From: DAOUEH01 sp034430515
Lineage (GTDB): Bacteria; Chloroflexota; Dehalococcoidia; Dehalococcoidales; RBG-16-60-22
Direction: 5' to 3'
Assembly: GCA_034430515.1 (NCBI GenBank)
Contig: DAOUEP010000016.1
Span: forward strand, 1-37,256
Length of the DNA stretch: 37,256 nt
Made by a program: the position numbers and the translations under genes. The number at the start of each line of letters is the position of its first letter. Position 1 is the first letter of the stretch. This document shows positions 7,987-16,116 of this stretch, one piece after another. The notes beneath the pieces are model-generated. The model saw nothing but the letters and a program-made list of their open reading frames with translations, had not been told where the DNA came from and did no database searches.

Positions 7987-8060
7987 CCCCCGGCGGGGGG
8001 CGGCTCCATCCGTTATTACCCCGGTTTCGGGGGCGGGAATCACGCCTTTCGCGGCGTGAT
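7987..8060 (-). promoter_or_regulatory. structured leader of the diaphorase operon
   Basis: Three GC-rich hairpins lie in the 5' leader. The first (8039-8060) pairs ATCACGCC with GGCGTGAT around a six-base loop that reads GCGAAA on the transcript strand. The second (8019-8032) pairs CCCCG with CGGGG. The third (7987-7999) pairs CCCCC with GGGGG around three bases. The order is conserved-looking but matches no riboswitch I can name. It ends about 40 bases before the GTG at 7945. Confidence 0.45.
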
Positions 8061-8213
8061 GTGTGCAATTCTGGCGCCGATAACACGCTAATGATACAGG
8101 TGTAGTTGACATTGCTATTGCGCAGTAGTCCTATATCTAAAGTACTATTAATGGCGTCAAGTCTATACAGACGTGCTATTTACTGATATTATGGAAGGCG
8201 GGAGAGGCAAGAT
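8061..8213. promoter_or_regulatory. divergent AT-rich promoter region
   Basis: This AT-richer stretch separates the diaphorase operon (minus) from the two-component genes (plus). On the plus strand TTGACA at 8106-8111 is followed by TCCTAT or TATATC (8132-8137), at spacings of 17 or 20. On the minus strand TTGACG at 8155-8160 precedes TATAGG (8130-8135), spacing 19. A short palindrome GTCTATACAGAC (8161-8172) could be an operator. Promoter assignments are tentative because spacing is poor. Confidence 0.4.
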
Positions 8214-8879
8214 TTGGGCGATATTACTATCATCCTGGGCGAAGACCACAAGATTACCCGCCAGGGTATCCGCCGCCTGCTGGAGGACGAGAGCGGGCTG
8301 ACCATTGCCGGCGAGGCCGCCAACGGCGAGGAGGTGGTCAACCTGGTGACCGAGCTAAAACCCGACGTGGTCATCATGGACATCGCCATGCCCAGGCTCA
8401 ACGGCATCGAGGCCACCCGGCAAATCAAGCTCATCAACCCCCGCACCGGCGTGCTCATCCTGAGCGCCTACGACGACGACGAGTACGTCTTCGCTCTGCT
8501 CAAGGCCGGGGCCGCCGGCTACCTGCTCAAGAGCGTCAGCGGCGACGACCTGGTGCGCGCCATCAAGGCCATCCACAAGGGCGAGCCCGTCCTCGACCCG
8601 GCCATCGCCAAAAAGGTGATGAACTACTTCAAGCTGCCGGAGAAGGTGCCGGACATGGAGGCGGACGCCGAGCACCTCAGCGGGCGCGAGCTGGACATCA
8701 TCAAGCTGGCCGCCCGGGGGCTGACCAACAAGGACATCGCCGATCGGCTGCACCTCAGCTACCGCACCGTGGAGGGGCACATGCGGGATATCTTCAACAA
8801 GCTGGGGGTGGGCTCCCGTACCGAGGCCGTCCTCTACGGCCTCAAGAAGGGCTGGTTCACCCTGGAGGAGCTGCTCTAA
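8214..8879 (+). CDS. NarL/LuxR-family response regulator
   Basis: 221 residues. Receiver domain at 1-120 with acidic pocket GEDH, phospho-acceptor D56 in VVIMDIAMPRLNG, and the conserved Lys in GYLLKSVSG. The C-terminal LuxR-type helix-turn-helix (about 150-215) is LSGRELDIIKLAARG ... NKDIADRLHLSYRTVEGHM. Start is TTG 8214 behind GGGAGAGG; no better upstream or downstream start fits the family. It is followed after 15 bp by its kinase, giving a regulator-first pair. Divergence from the diaphorase operon makes that operon a possible target (inference). Confidence 0.94.
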   Translation: MGDITIILGEDHKITRQGIRRLLEDESGLTIAGEAANGEEVVNLVTELKPDVVIMDIAMPRLNGIEATRQIKLINPRTGVLILSAYDDDEYVFALLKAGAAGYLLKSVSGDDLVRAIKAIHKGEPVLDPAIAKKVMNYFKLPEKVPDMEADAEHLSGRELDIIKLAARGLTNKDIADRLHLSYRTVEGHMRDIFNKLGVGSRTEAVLYGLKKGWFTLEELL

Positions 8880-8894
8880 GACCGGCGCGCTGTT

Positions 8895-9977
8895 ATGCCA
8901 CTAAGCTCAAAGACGCTTTCTAAAATCATCAACGGCTCGGCCACGCCCCTCTTCGTGGTCAACAGCGAGCACGTCGTCACCCACTGGAATACGGCCCTGG
9001 CGGCCATCTCCGGGCGGCAGAGCGAGGAAGTCATCGGCACCGGCGACCACTGGCGCTCCTTCTACCCGGAGAAGCGCCCCTGCATGGCGGACTTAATCGT
9101 CGACGGGGCGCCCGTCGGCGAGTACGAGAAGTACTACCGCAACAAGTACCGCGCCTCGCCCCTCATCGACGGCGCCTACGAGGCGGAGGACTACTTTTCC
9201 TCGCTGGGGGGGCAGGGTCGCTGGCTGCACTTTACCGCCAGCCCCATCCGCGACGAGGACGGGGCCATCATCGGGGCCATCGAGACGCTGGTGGACATCA
9301 CCGAGCGCAAGCTGCTGGAGGATAACCTGCGCTACTATTTGCAGCAGGTCACCAAGGCCCACGAGGAAGAACGCAAGTACATCGCCCGCGAGCTCCACGA
9401 CGACATGGCGCAAATCCTGGGCTCGCTCTCCCGCCAGCTGGACAACCTGCTGCGCCGCCGCCACGACTTCGGCGCGGCGGACGTCTCCGGCCTGCAGGAC
9501 ATCCAGAACAACCTCAACCGGGGGCTCCAGTCGCTGCACCGCTTCATCCAGAACCTGCGCCCCTCCCTGCTCGACGACCTGGGGCTGATACCGGCGCTGC
9601 GCTCGCTGACCAGCAACCTGGAAGACACCGAGGGGATGCTGGCCGATTTCACCGTCACCGGCCGGGAGCGGCGCCTCCCCGCCGAGGTGGAGCTATCGCT
9701 CTTCCGCATCTTCCAGGAAGCGCTCAACAACGTCCGCAAGCACGCCCAGGCGACGGCGGTGAGCGTGGCGGTGAAATTCGACGCCAGACGCATCCGGCTG
9801 ACCGTCCGCGATAACGGCCAGGGATTTAGGCCGCCGGAGAGCATGGCCGACCTGCCCCGCCGCGGCCAGCTGGGCCTGATGGGGATGCAGGAGCGCGCCC
9901 TGCTGGTGGGCGGCACCATCGAGGTAACCTCGGAACCCGGCCAGGGCACCACCCTGCTGGTGGACGTGCCGGCTTAA
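8895..9977 (+). CDS. PAS-domain NarX/DegS-type sensor histidine kinase
   Basis: 360 residues with no membrane segment, so a soluble cytoplasmic sensor. A PAS domain spans about residues 5-140 (GSATPLFVVNSEHVVTHWN, ending in GAIETLVDITERK). A HisKA_3 dimerisation domain follows, with phospho-accepting H168 in RELHDDMAQ, then an HATPase_c domain (EALNNVRKHAQA, VRDNGQGF, GLMGMQERA, GQGTTL). All catalytic boxes are intact. An extra insertion, GAYEAEDYFSS, lies in the PAS core. Ligand and signal are unknown. It pairs with the response regulator immediately upstream. Confidence 0.94.
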   Translation: MPLSSKTLSKIINGSATPLFVVNSEHVVTHWNTALAAISGRQSEEVIGTGDHWRSFYPEKRPCMADLIVDGAPVGEYEKYYRNKYRASPLIDGAYEAEDYFSSLGGQGRWLHFTASPIRDEDGAIIGAIETLVDITERKLLEDNLRYYLQQVTKAHEEERKYIARELHDDMAQILGSLSRQLDNLLRRRHDFGAADVSGLQDIQNNLNRGLQSLHRFIQNLRPSLLDDLGLIPALRSLTSNLEDTEGMLADFTVTGRERRLPAEVELSLFRIFQEALNNVRKHAQATAVSVAVKFDARRIRLTVRDNGQGFRPPESMADLPRRGQLGLMGMQERALLVGGTIEVTSEPGQGTTLLVDVPA

Positions 9978-9982
9978 CCCCG

Positions 9983-10861
9983 CTAGTCGCGGGGCGGTTT
10001 CGGCTGGTTCTTGCCCTTGGACCCTCCCAGCCACCTGGTGGCGTGCTCCGTATTGAGGGAGATGGCGCTGAACATATAGGGGCTATCCACGCGGCGGGTA
10101 ATCAGCGGGCAGTGCACCAGGCCGCGGGTTGCCACGACCACCGTGGGCGTATCGAAGACGTGGATTTCCTTTTCCTTGCCCATGGCAATCTCGATTTCCG
10201 CCCCCAGATAGCCGGGGCGGTCGGGGTCGGCGCCGACGAAGAGCAGCGCCTCGTCGGCGGGGTGCACGTGGGGGTCATCCGGGTGCCAGGCGCCGGTGCC
10301 GGTGTGAAAAGCCCAGGTAAAATTGAGGGTGAACCCTTCTTTATCCTTGCCGCTCCACCAGGCGAAGAGGTCGGCGTTGCCGCCCTCGGTGCGGTGCAGG
10401 TCGCGCAACTCCAGTTTCTGGATAAGCTCCTCCGGGTCGGCCGCGACCGAAGGCTCGGTCATGGCGTGCTCGCCGCGCAGCGAAATGGCCAGAAAGCCGA
10501 AGGGCTTTTCCACCCGGCGCGTCACCACCGGGCAGTGCGGGTAGCCCGCCGGCAGGACGACGATGGTGGGCTTATCAAAAACGTACGGCTTGCCGTCCTC
10601 GCCCATGGCAATCTCGATTTCCGCCCCCAGGTAGTCGGGGCGGTCGTAGTCCAGGCCGCTGAAGAGCAAGACCTCGCCGTAGGGGTGGGCGTGCTTGACG
10701 CCGCCGTCGGAGCCCCACATCCCCAGGCCGCGCCGGTAGCCGAAGGCGAAGCTCAGGTCGAGGTCGCTTAGGTCGGCCCCCACCGGCATGGTCATGTGCT
10801 CGCCGCCGTCGGTATGGTATTCCAGCTTTTTAATCAGATGCCCGTATTTCGTCGCCGCCAT
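9983..10861 (-). CDS. bicupin-like protein with internal duplication (paralogue A)
   Basis: 292 residues of unknown function, built from two repeats. Repeat 1 has HAHPYGEVLLFSG, YLGAEIEIAMG and AGYPHCPVVTRRV; repeat 2 has HVHPADEALLFVGAD, YLGAEIEIAMG and LVHCPLITRRV. Each repeat shows the H-x-H ... E ... H pattern of a metal-binding cupin, so two metal sites are predicted. There is no signal peptide. ATG 10861 has AAAGGAGG five bases upstream. It is 11 bp downstream of its paralogue at 10873-11799 and in the same direction, so both are co-transcribed. The cupin assignment is by motif only; substrate unknown. Confidence 0.75.
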   Translation of the reverse strand: MAATKYGHLIKKLEYHTDGGEHMTMPVGADLSDLDLSFAFGYRRGLGMWGSDGGVKHAHPYGEVLLFSGLDYDRPDYLGAEIEIAMGEDGKPYVFDKPTIVVLPAGYPHCPVVTRRVEKPFGFLAISLRGEHAMTEPSVAADPEELIQKLELRDLHRTEGGNADLFAWWSGKDKEGFTLNFTWAFHTGTGAWHPDDPHVHPADEALLFVGADPDRPGYLGAEIEIAMGKEKEIHVFDTPTVVVATRGLVHCPLITRRVDSPYMFSAISLNTEHATRWLGGSKGKNQPKPPRD

Positions 10862-10872
10862 GCTCGCCTCCT

Positions 10873-11799
10873 TTACTGCTCGACCTTGCCGCCGGCGCCC
10901 ACGTAGCCGCTGGGCCCCTGGCCGCCCCAGCCCCAGGGGCGAATCACGGAGAATATCCAGGGCCGCTCCTGCCGCGTGATGACGAGGGGGCAGTGGGGGT
11001 GGCCCTTGGGCTGGATGGCGATGGTGGGCCGGGTGATAAGGTGCTTTTCCATTTCTTTGCCCATGTAAAGCTCGGCCTCGGCGCCCAGGTAGCTCAGGTC
11101 TTCGGTATCGGCCCCCATAAAGAGCAGGAACTCGGTGTAGGGGTGGACGTGGGGCTTATCGGGCACCGGCCCGAAGCGGTAAGGCGCCTTGTTCATGCTC
11201 TCGTAGGACATATTGAACTCAAAGCCCCGGCCGTTGATATCGGTGATGGCCCCCTCGTGGGTATCGGCGTTGAGCGGGCCGTAGTGCCAGGGGCCGTTGC
11301 GCTGGAAGGCCAGCCCCTGGACGTTCTCCCGGTAGGTGGATTTCATGAAACCGGCCGGCGCGGGCGGGCGGTCGTCCAGCTTGAAGGGCTTGGACGTCAG
11401 TTCCCTGGCCAGCGAGACGGTCATGTAGATAAAGCGGTCGTCCATGCGCTGGATGGTCGCCGGGAAATGGGGCATGCCTTTGGGGACAGCCACGGCGGTG
11501 GCGGTGGTCACCATGTGCGTCTCTTTTTCCTCGCCTAAGGTAAGCTCCACCTCGGCCCCCAGGTAGCCCATGTCGTAGGTGTCCGTCCCTATCCAGAGCA
11601 TCACCTGGTCAAAGTCGTGCACCTCGGCGCCGTAAGGCGCTTTTCCCATCTTGCCCGCCGACCAGCAGGCCCCGTACCGGATATTGAGGTCGTAGCCGAG
11701 GAGGTCGCCGTTCATCTCCGTCCCCTGCCGGCACAGCCCCGGCCCGTAGTCCTTAAAGGTAAGCTCCTTGATGAAATGCCCGTACTTGGTCTGGGTCAT
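10873..11799 (-). CDS. bicupin-like protein with one degenerate repeat (paralogue B)
   Basis: 308 residues, same family as its neighbour (shared start M-x-x-TKYGHxIK, shared YLGAE-x-E motif in both halves). The second repeat keeps HVHPYTEFLLFMGAD and GHPHCPLVITR. The first repeat has lost metal ligands: the H-x-H position reads EVH, the Glu is replaced in VHDFDQVMLWIG, and the last motif is PHFP rather than PHCP. It therefore probably binds one metal. The C terminus is Gly-rich. ATG 11799 follows AGGAGG by six bases. First gene of the two-gene unit. Confidence 0.75.
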   Translation of the reverse strand: MTQTKYGHFIKELTFKDYGPGLCRQGTEMNGDLLGYDLNIRYGACWSAGKMGKAPYGAEVHDFDQVMLWIGTDTYDMGYLGAEVELTLGEEKETHMVTTATAVAVPKGMPHFPATIQRMDDRFIYMTVSLARELTSKPFKLDDRPPAPAGFMKSTYRENVQGLAFQRNGPWHYGPLNADTHEGAITDINGRGFEFNMSYESMNKAPYRFGPVPDKPHVHPYTEFLLFMGADTEDLSYLGAEAELYMGKEMEKHLITRPTIAIQPKGHPHCPLVITRQERPWIFSVIRPWGWGGQGPSGYVGAGGKVEQ

Positions 11800-11840
11800 G
11801 TTCGCCTCCTGCCGTTAATCGGCTCGCCAAATTTTTCCTC

Positions 11841-11862
11841 AGTATAGCACCGCGGCCGGTGC
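11841..11862 (-). promoter_or_regulatory. promoter -10 and palindrome ahead of the bicupin genes
   Basis: On the minus strand TATACT (11841-11846) is a good -10. The spacer immediately upstream of it contains the inverted repeat GCACCG-n4-CGGTGC (11847-11862). A clear -35 is not seen. A palindrome within the spacer could be an operator or activator site, and it could also fold as a hairpin. Tentative. Confidence 0.45.
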
Positions 11863-11931
11863 TTTTACCAGCCTTTACAAGGCACCGCCCCGCTTGGTAA
11901 ACTTAAGGCATCTTCGCCCCGGAGGATGAAC

Positions 11932-12780
11932 ATGGAATTTAGAAACGTTACTTACGGGCCGGACAAGCCGACCATCAGGGTATTTTTCAGCGACGAGAGC
12001 GGCTTCGAGGTGGCCTCGGTCATCGTCATCGGCAAAGAGGACTGCGCCCTCATCGACGCCCAGTGGACGCTCTCCAACGCCCACCGCGTCGTCGCCGAGA
12101 TACTGGAAACGGGCAAAAACCTCCAGACAATCTACGTCACCCACGCCCACCCCGACCACTACTTCGGCCTGGGGCCCATCGCGCAGGCCTGCCCCAGGGC
12201 CAAGGTCATCGCCCTGCCGGAGGTCGCCAGCACCATCAACAAGCAGTTTTTCGGCAAGATTGAGCACTGGGAAGAGACCATCGGGATAACTAACGTGCCC
12301 CGCGAGCAGGTCAACATCGAGTCGATGACGGCCAACTACTTCGAGCTGGAGGGCCTCCGCATCGAGGTAATCCCGCAGGTGATGGGCGACCTGCGGTACA
12401 ACACGGTGGTCTGGATACCAGCCCTCAAGACCCTCTACGGCAGCGACGTCCTCTTTAACCAGGCCCACCCCTTTACCTGCGAGGTCACCGCCGAGGAGCG
12501 CGCCCAGTGGATACGCGCCATCGAGCGCCTGGAGAAGCTGGGCGCCAACGTGGTCATTCCGGGCCACCAGAAGCCGGGCATGCCCTTCGACGAGAGCGCG
12601 TTCACCTTTACCAAGGACTACCTCGTCGCCACCGAGGAGGTGCTGGCCGAGACCACCGACGAGGCCGGCTTCTACTACGCCATGGTCAACCGCTTCCCGG
12701 ACGCCAACCTCTTTATCTCCAACCACATGAACGCCGGCTTTTTCAAGGGCGGCATGGACTGGAACTGGCGGGACGACTAA
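11932..12780 (+). CDS. MBL-fold metallo-hydrolase
   Basis: 282 residues. Metallo-beta-lactamase fold with the zinc motif THAHPDHYFGLG (H71, H73, D75, H76 counted from the chosen start), an upstream DAQWT strand and a later VVIPGHQKPG. The ATG at 11932 is preferred over the ATG at 11926 because GGAGG directly abuts the latter but is six bases from the former. The protein is cytoplasmic, without signal peptide. Substrate is unknown; the family includes thioester and lactone hydrolases among others. It is transcribed away from the bicupin genes. Confidence 0.9.
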   Translation: MEFRNVTYGPDKPTIRVFFSDESGFEVASVIVIGKEDCALIDAQWTLSNAHRVVAEILETGKNLQTIYVTHAHPDHYFGLGPIAQACPRAKVIALPEVASTINKQFFGKIEHWEETIGITNVPREQVNIESMTANYFELEGLRIEVIPQVMGDLRYNTVVWIPALKTLYGSDVLFNQAHPFTCEVTAEERAQWIRAIERLEKLGANVVIPGHQKPGMPFDESAFTFTKDYLVATEEVLAETTDEAGFYYAMVNRFPDANLFISNHMNAGFFKGGMDWNWRDD

Positions 12781-12844
12781 AGCGGGCTGACGGCGTTTCG
12801 TGCTATCATCGTTAATATAACTCGGAGCGAGGGCGGCGACGCGC

Positions 12845-13246
12845 TTGGACAGACTGATTGTAAAAAAATACCTCAAGATACTGCGGGAAGGCTCCCCCTA
12901 TAACGGCGAGCTGGAGAACCCCACCATCTTCCTGGACACCATCGGCGAGAGGCTGCGCATCTGCGGGATGAGCGCCCACTACTACATGAAAATCTACATC
13001 AATATCAAAGATGATGTTGTTACCGCCGTAAGGTACAACTGCGCCTGCGACCCCGCCGCCCACGTCGTCGTCGACACGATGTGCCGGCTGATTGACGGTA
13101 AGAACATCGCCGCTGTCGCCGCCCTCACCGAGGCGGACTTTATCCGGGAAGTGGGCAGCCAGACGGAGCATTTTCTAACGCGGGTGCGCCGCATGCTGGA
13201 GCTTATCAACCGGGGGCTGGAGCGCCATAAATCCGGCGCCGCCTGA
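12845..13246 (+). CDS. IscU/NifU-N-like protein lacking two of three scaffold cysteines
   Basis: 133 residues from TTG 12845. The middle resembles the IscU/NifU N-terminal fold: YMKIYINIKDDVVTAVRYNC, then DPAAHVVVDTMCRLIDGKNI. By eye, IscU Cys63 aligns with the Cys of YNCACD, but the Cys37-Gly-Asp loop aligns with SAHYY and the His-Cys106 position reads EHF. Two of the three cluster-ligating cysteines and the key Asp are therefore absent. It may be a degenerate scaffold, an accessory protein, or a distant relative with another function. No strong ribosome-binding site is seen. It lies 64 bp after the MBL gene. Confidence 0.6.
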   Translation: MDRLIVKKYLKILREGSPYNGELENPTIFLDTIGERLRICGMSAHYYMKIYINIKDDVVTAVRYNCACDPAAHVVVDTMCRLIDGKNIAAVAALTEADFIREVGSQTEHFLTRVRRMLELINRGLERHKSGAA

Positions 13247-13260
13247 CGCCGGGCCCGGCC

Positions 13261-13290
13261 TTGATATTGGCCGCGGAGTTGTACTATATT
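13261..13290 (+). promoter_or_regulatory. promoter of the molybdenum hydroxylase operon
   Basis: TTGATA (13261-13266) and TATATT (13285-13290) with an 18-bp spacer give a good sigma-70 promoter. The expected leader is about 95 bases to the GTG at 13391. No convincing riboswitch was recognised in the leader. Confidence 0.6.
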
Positions 13291-13390
13291 GTTTAGGGCA
13301 TAAGTTACCCGGCGTCTCCCGCCGCATATCCTGCGCAGTTCAAACATTTTAGATATCAAATAAGGCAATAACGGAAAAGGAGGCAGCGAC

Positions 13391-16042
13391 GTGAAAAAGG
13401 TAACCCTGACCGTAAACGGTATCCAGCGAGAGGTTGAGGCCGGCCCCGACCTGGTGCTGCTCGACCTGCTGCGGGAGCAGCTTAATCTTACCGGGACCAA
13501 GCAGTCCTGCGACCGCAAGGGGCAGTGCGGCGCCTGCACCGTCATCGTCGACGGCAAGGCGGTGCGCTCCTGCCTGCGCAAGGTGAGCGACCTGGAAGGC
13601 GCCGAGGTCATCACCGTGGAGGGTCTGGGCACGCCGGACAACCCCCACCTCATCCAGGAGGCCTTCGTCCTGGCCGGGGCCATCCAGTGCGGCTTCTGCA
13701 CGCCGGGCATGATTATGGCCACCAAGGCCCTGCTCGATAGCAACCCCAACCCCGACCTCCCCACCATCAAGAAGGCGCTGACGCGCAACCTCTGCCGCTG
13801 CACCGGCTACCGCAAAATCATAGATGCCGTCAGACTGGCCGGGCGCTTTTTGCGCGGCGAGACTTCGCCGGCGGAGGTGCGCGGCAAGCTCAGCAATAAG
13901 ATGATTGGCGTGTCGCACCCGCGGCCCTCGGCCATGATTAAGGCCTGCGGCCTGGCCAAGTTCGGCGCCGATATCAAGCTGGACAACCCCCTGGAGATAG
14001 CCGTGGTGCATTCCACGGAAATCCACGCCAAAATCAAGTCCATTGATAGCGCCGCGGCCGCCAAGATGCCCGGCGTGGCCGGCGTCATGACCGCCGCCGA
14101 TGTCCAGGGCACCAACCGCATCCGCATGATTGCCCCCGACCAGCCCGTCCTCTGCGAGGACACGGTACGGGTGCTGGGTGACCCCATCGCCATCGTCGCC
14201 GCCGAGACGCGCGAGCAGGCCAGAGCGGCCGCCGCCGCGGTGAAGGTAACCTACGAGCCCCTGCCGGTGATGGACACGCCGGCCAAGGCGCTGGCCGAGG
14301 GCGCCCCCCAGATTCACAATCACTCGCCCAACCTCTGCTTCCAGCAGCCCCTGCTCAGGGGCGACGCCGATAAGGCGCTGGCCGGCTCGGCGGCCGTCAT
14401 CGAGGCCGATTTCTCCACCCAGATGAACCACCAGGCCGCCCTGGAGCCGGAGGTCTCGCTGGCCTACTTCGAGGACGGCGAGTTGGTGGTGGTGGGGCGG
14501 AGCATCATGATTCACACCCACGCCGAGCAGATTAAAGAGGCCGTGGGCGTGGAGAAAATCCGCTACATCGAGCCGTACTCCGGCGGGCAGTTCGGCATCA
14601 AGGCCTCCATCGCCACCGAGGGCCTGGCCGCCGCCGCGGCGGTGCACTTCAAGCGGCCCATCCGCTACGTCCCCTCGCTGACCGAGTCGATGCTCGTTAC
14701 CACCAAGCGCCACCCCTTCGAAATGAAACTCAAGCTGGGCGCCGACGCCAAGGGCAAGCTCACCGCCTACACCAACGATATGACCATCAGCAAGGGCGCC
14801 TACTTCATCCTGGGGCCGGTCATCCCGCTGCGCGCCATTCATATGTTCAACGGCTCCTACCAAATCCCCAACGTCAACGGCCTGGCCCGGCTGGTCTATA
14901 CCAACAACGGCAGCGGCGGGGCCGCCCGCGGGGCCGGGCCGCCCCAGGCCATTTTCGCGCTGGAGTCGGCCATGGATATGCTGGCCGAGAAGCTGGGCAT
15001 CGATAATCTGGAGTTCCGCAAGATGAACTCCATGAAGCCGGGCGAGGCCCGCGCCACCGGCGCCACCATAGACGTCTTCCCCTTCCCCGAGCTCTGCGAC
15101 CTGGTGCGCCCCCACTACGAGCGGGCCAAGAAGGACGCCGCCGCCGCCAACGCCAAGGGCGGCAAGATAAAGCGCGGCGTCGGCATCGCCTGCCACTCCT
15201 TCGGCATCGCCGAGGCGGGCGACCAGAGCATCCTGACCGTCGAGCTCGACCCGGACGACGGCGTCACCATCTACGCCGCCATCGCCGACCCCGGCGAGGG
15301 CAACGACTCGATGCTCTCGCAGATTGCCGCCCACCTGCTCCACCTGCCACTCTCCAAGGTGCGCCTCTACACGCGCGATACCAAGAAGACGGTGGGCATG
15401 GGCCCGGCGGCGGGCAGCCGCATGACCTACATGGGCGGCGGCGCCCTGGTGGCGGCCTGCGATAACCTCAAAGCGGCCATGAAGGCCGCCAGCGCCAAGA
15501 CCTACGCCGAGATGAAGGCCGCCGGCAAGCCCACCCGCTACGAGGGCTCCAAGCACATCCCCGGGGAGGACATGCTCGACCCCAAGACGGGGCAGGGCTC
15601 CTCCTTCAATTCGCAGGTGCACAACATCCAGATGGCCGAAGTGGAGGTCGACACCGAGACCGGCGAGGTCAAGGTCACCAAGATGACCACCGCCGTGGAC
15701 GCCGGCCCCATCATCCACCCCCAGAACCTGCAGGGCCAGCTGGAAGGCGGCATGGACCAGGGCATCGGCTACGCCCTCCGCGAGGAGTACGTCCAGGGCA
15801 AGACCAAGGACTGGCTCACCTTCAAGTTCCCCACCATCGAGAATTCCTTCGAGGTTGAGCTCATCACCCGCGAGACGCCACGTCCCAACGGCACGCTGGG
15901 CTCCACCGGCATCGGCGAGATGACGATGGTATCCACCGCCCCGGCGGTCACCAACGCCATCTATAACGCCTGCGGGGCGCGGGTCTATCACCTCCCCGCC
16001 ACGCCGGACAAGGTCAAGGCCGCCCTGGCCGCCAAAAAATAG
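13391..16042 (+). CDS. MOP-type aldehyde oxidoreductase (xanthine oxidase family Mo hydroxylase)
   Basis: 883 residues in one chain, like Desulfovibrio aldehyde oxidoreductase (MOP, about 907 aa): two [2Fe-2S] domains joined to the molybdopterin domains, with no FAD domain. Plant-type ferredoxin domain with CDRKGQCGACTV and RSC (about 40-60); the second domain has QCGFCTPGM and NLCRCTGY (about 95-140). The Mo domain begins near 190 and includes GGQFGIK, ARGAGPPQ and STGIGEM, where E843 is the likely catalytic glutamate. Start GTG 13391 has GGAGG eight bases upstream. It likely uses molybdopterin cytosine dinucleotide, consistent with the MocA-like gene downstream. Substrate cannot be fixed; an aldehyde is most likely. 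Confidence 0.93.
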   Translation: MKKVTLTVNGIQREVEAGPDLVLLDLLREQLNLTGTKQSCDRKGQCGACTVIVDGKAVRSCLRKVSDLEGAEVITVEGLGTPDNPHLIQEAFVLAGAIQCGFCTPGMIMATKALLDSNPNPDLPTIKKALTRNLCRCTGYRKIIDAVRLAGRFLRGETSPAEVRGKLSNKMIGVSHPRPSAMIKACGLAKFGADIKLDNPLEIAVVHSTEIHAKIKSIDSAAAAKMPGVAGVMTAADVQGTNRIRMIAPDQPVLCEDTVRVLGDPIAIVAAETREQARAAAAAVKVTYEPLPVMDTPAKALAEGAPQIHNHSPNLCFQQPLLRGDADKALAGSAAVIEADFSTQMNHQAALEPEVSLAYFEDGELVVVGRSIMIHTHAEQIKEAVGVEKIRYIEPYSGGQFGIKASIATEGLAAAAAVHFKRPIRYVPSLTESMLVTTKRHPFEMKLKLGADAKGKLTAYTNDMTISKGAYFILGPVIPLRAIHMFNGSYQIPNVNGLARLVYTNNGSGGAARGAGPPQAIFALESAMDMLAEKLGIDNLEFRKMNSMKPGEARATGATIDVFPFPELCDLVRPHYERAKKDAAAANAKGGKIKRGVGIACHSFGIAEAGDQSILTVELDPDDGVTIYAAIADPGEGNDSMLSQIAAHLLHLPLSKVRLYTRDTKKTVGMGPAAGSRMTYMGGGALVAACDNLKAAMKAASAKTYAEMKAAGKPTRYEGSKHIPGEDMLDPKTGQGSSFNSQVHNIQMAEVEVDTETGEVKVTKMTTAVDAGPIIHPQNLQGQLEGGMDQGIGYALREEYVQGKTKDWLTFKFPTIENSFEVELITRETPRPNGTLGSTGIGEMTMVSTAPAVTNAIYNACGARVYHLPATPDKVKAALAAKK

Positions 16043-16054
16043 AGAAGTCAAACG

Positions 16055-16098
16055 GAGCCGGCGGGTTCTCGCTTCCGCGGCCCGCCGGCTCTGTCTTT
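16055..16098 (+). terminator. intrinsic terminator-like hairpin
   Basis: Perfect 11-bp stem GAGCCGGCGGG (16055-16065) with CCCGCCGGCTC (16081-16091), followed by TGTCTTT. It lies between the Mo hydroxylase and xdhC. Because xdhC follows within 20 bp and has no obvious promoter of its own, partial termination that lowers xdhC/mocA expression is likely. Confidence 0.65.
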
Positions 16099-16116
16099 AG
16101 GCATAAGAAACCGGCC

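Noticed and set aside
7946..8086. Possible N-terminal extension of the NuoE-like protein
   Set aside because: The extension is Arg/Pro/Gly-rich and unlike the family, and the GTG at 7945 has an ideal ribosome-binding site. The stretch is better explained as structured leader.
8214..9977. Two-component pair as regulator of a reductive dehalogenase
   Set aside because: Such pairs flank rdhA genes in Dehalococcoidia, but no rdhA or rdhB is present in the window.
13233..13252. CCGGCG/CGCCGG inverted repeat at the end of the IscU-like gene as a terminator
   Set aside because: It overlaps the stop codon and is not followed by a T tract; chance is likely in such GC-rich sequence.
13349..16051. A 900-codon open frame antisense to the Mo hydroxylase
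   Set aside because: Its translation is His/Gly/Leu-rich without any motif, while the opposite strand encodes a fully recognisable enzyme. It is a GC-rich shadow frame.
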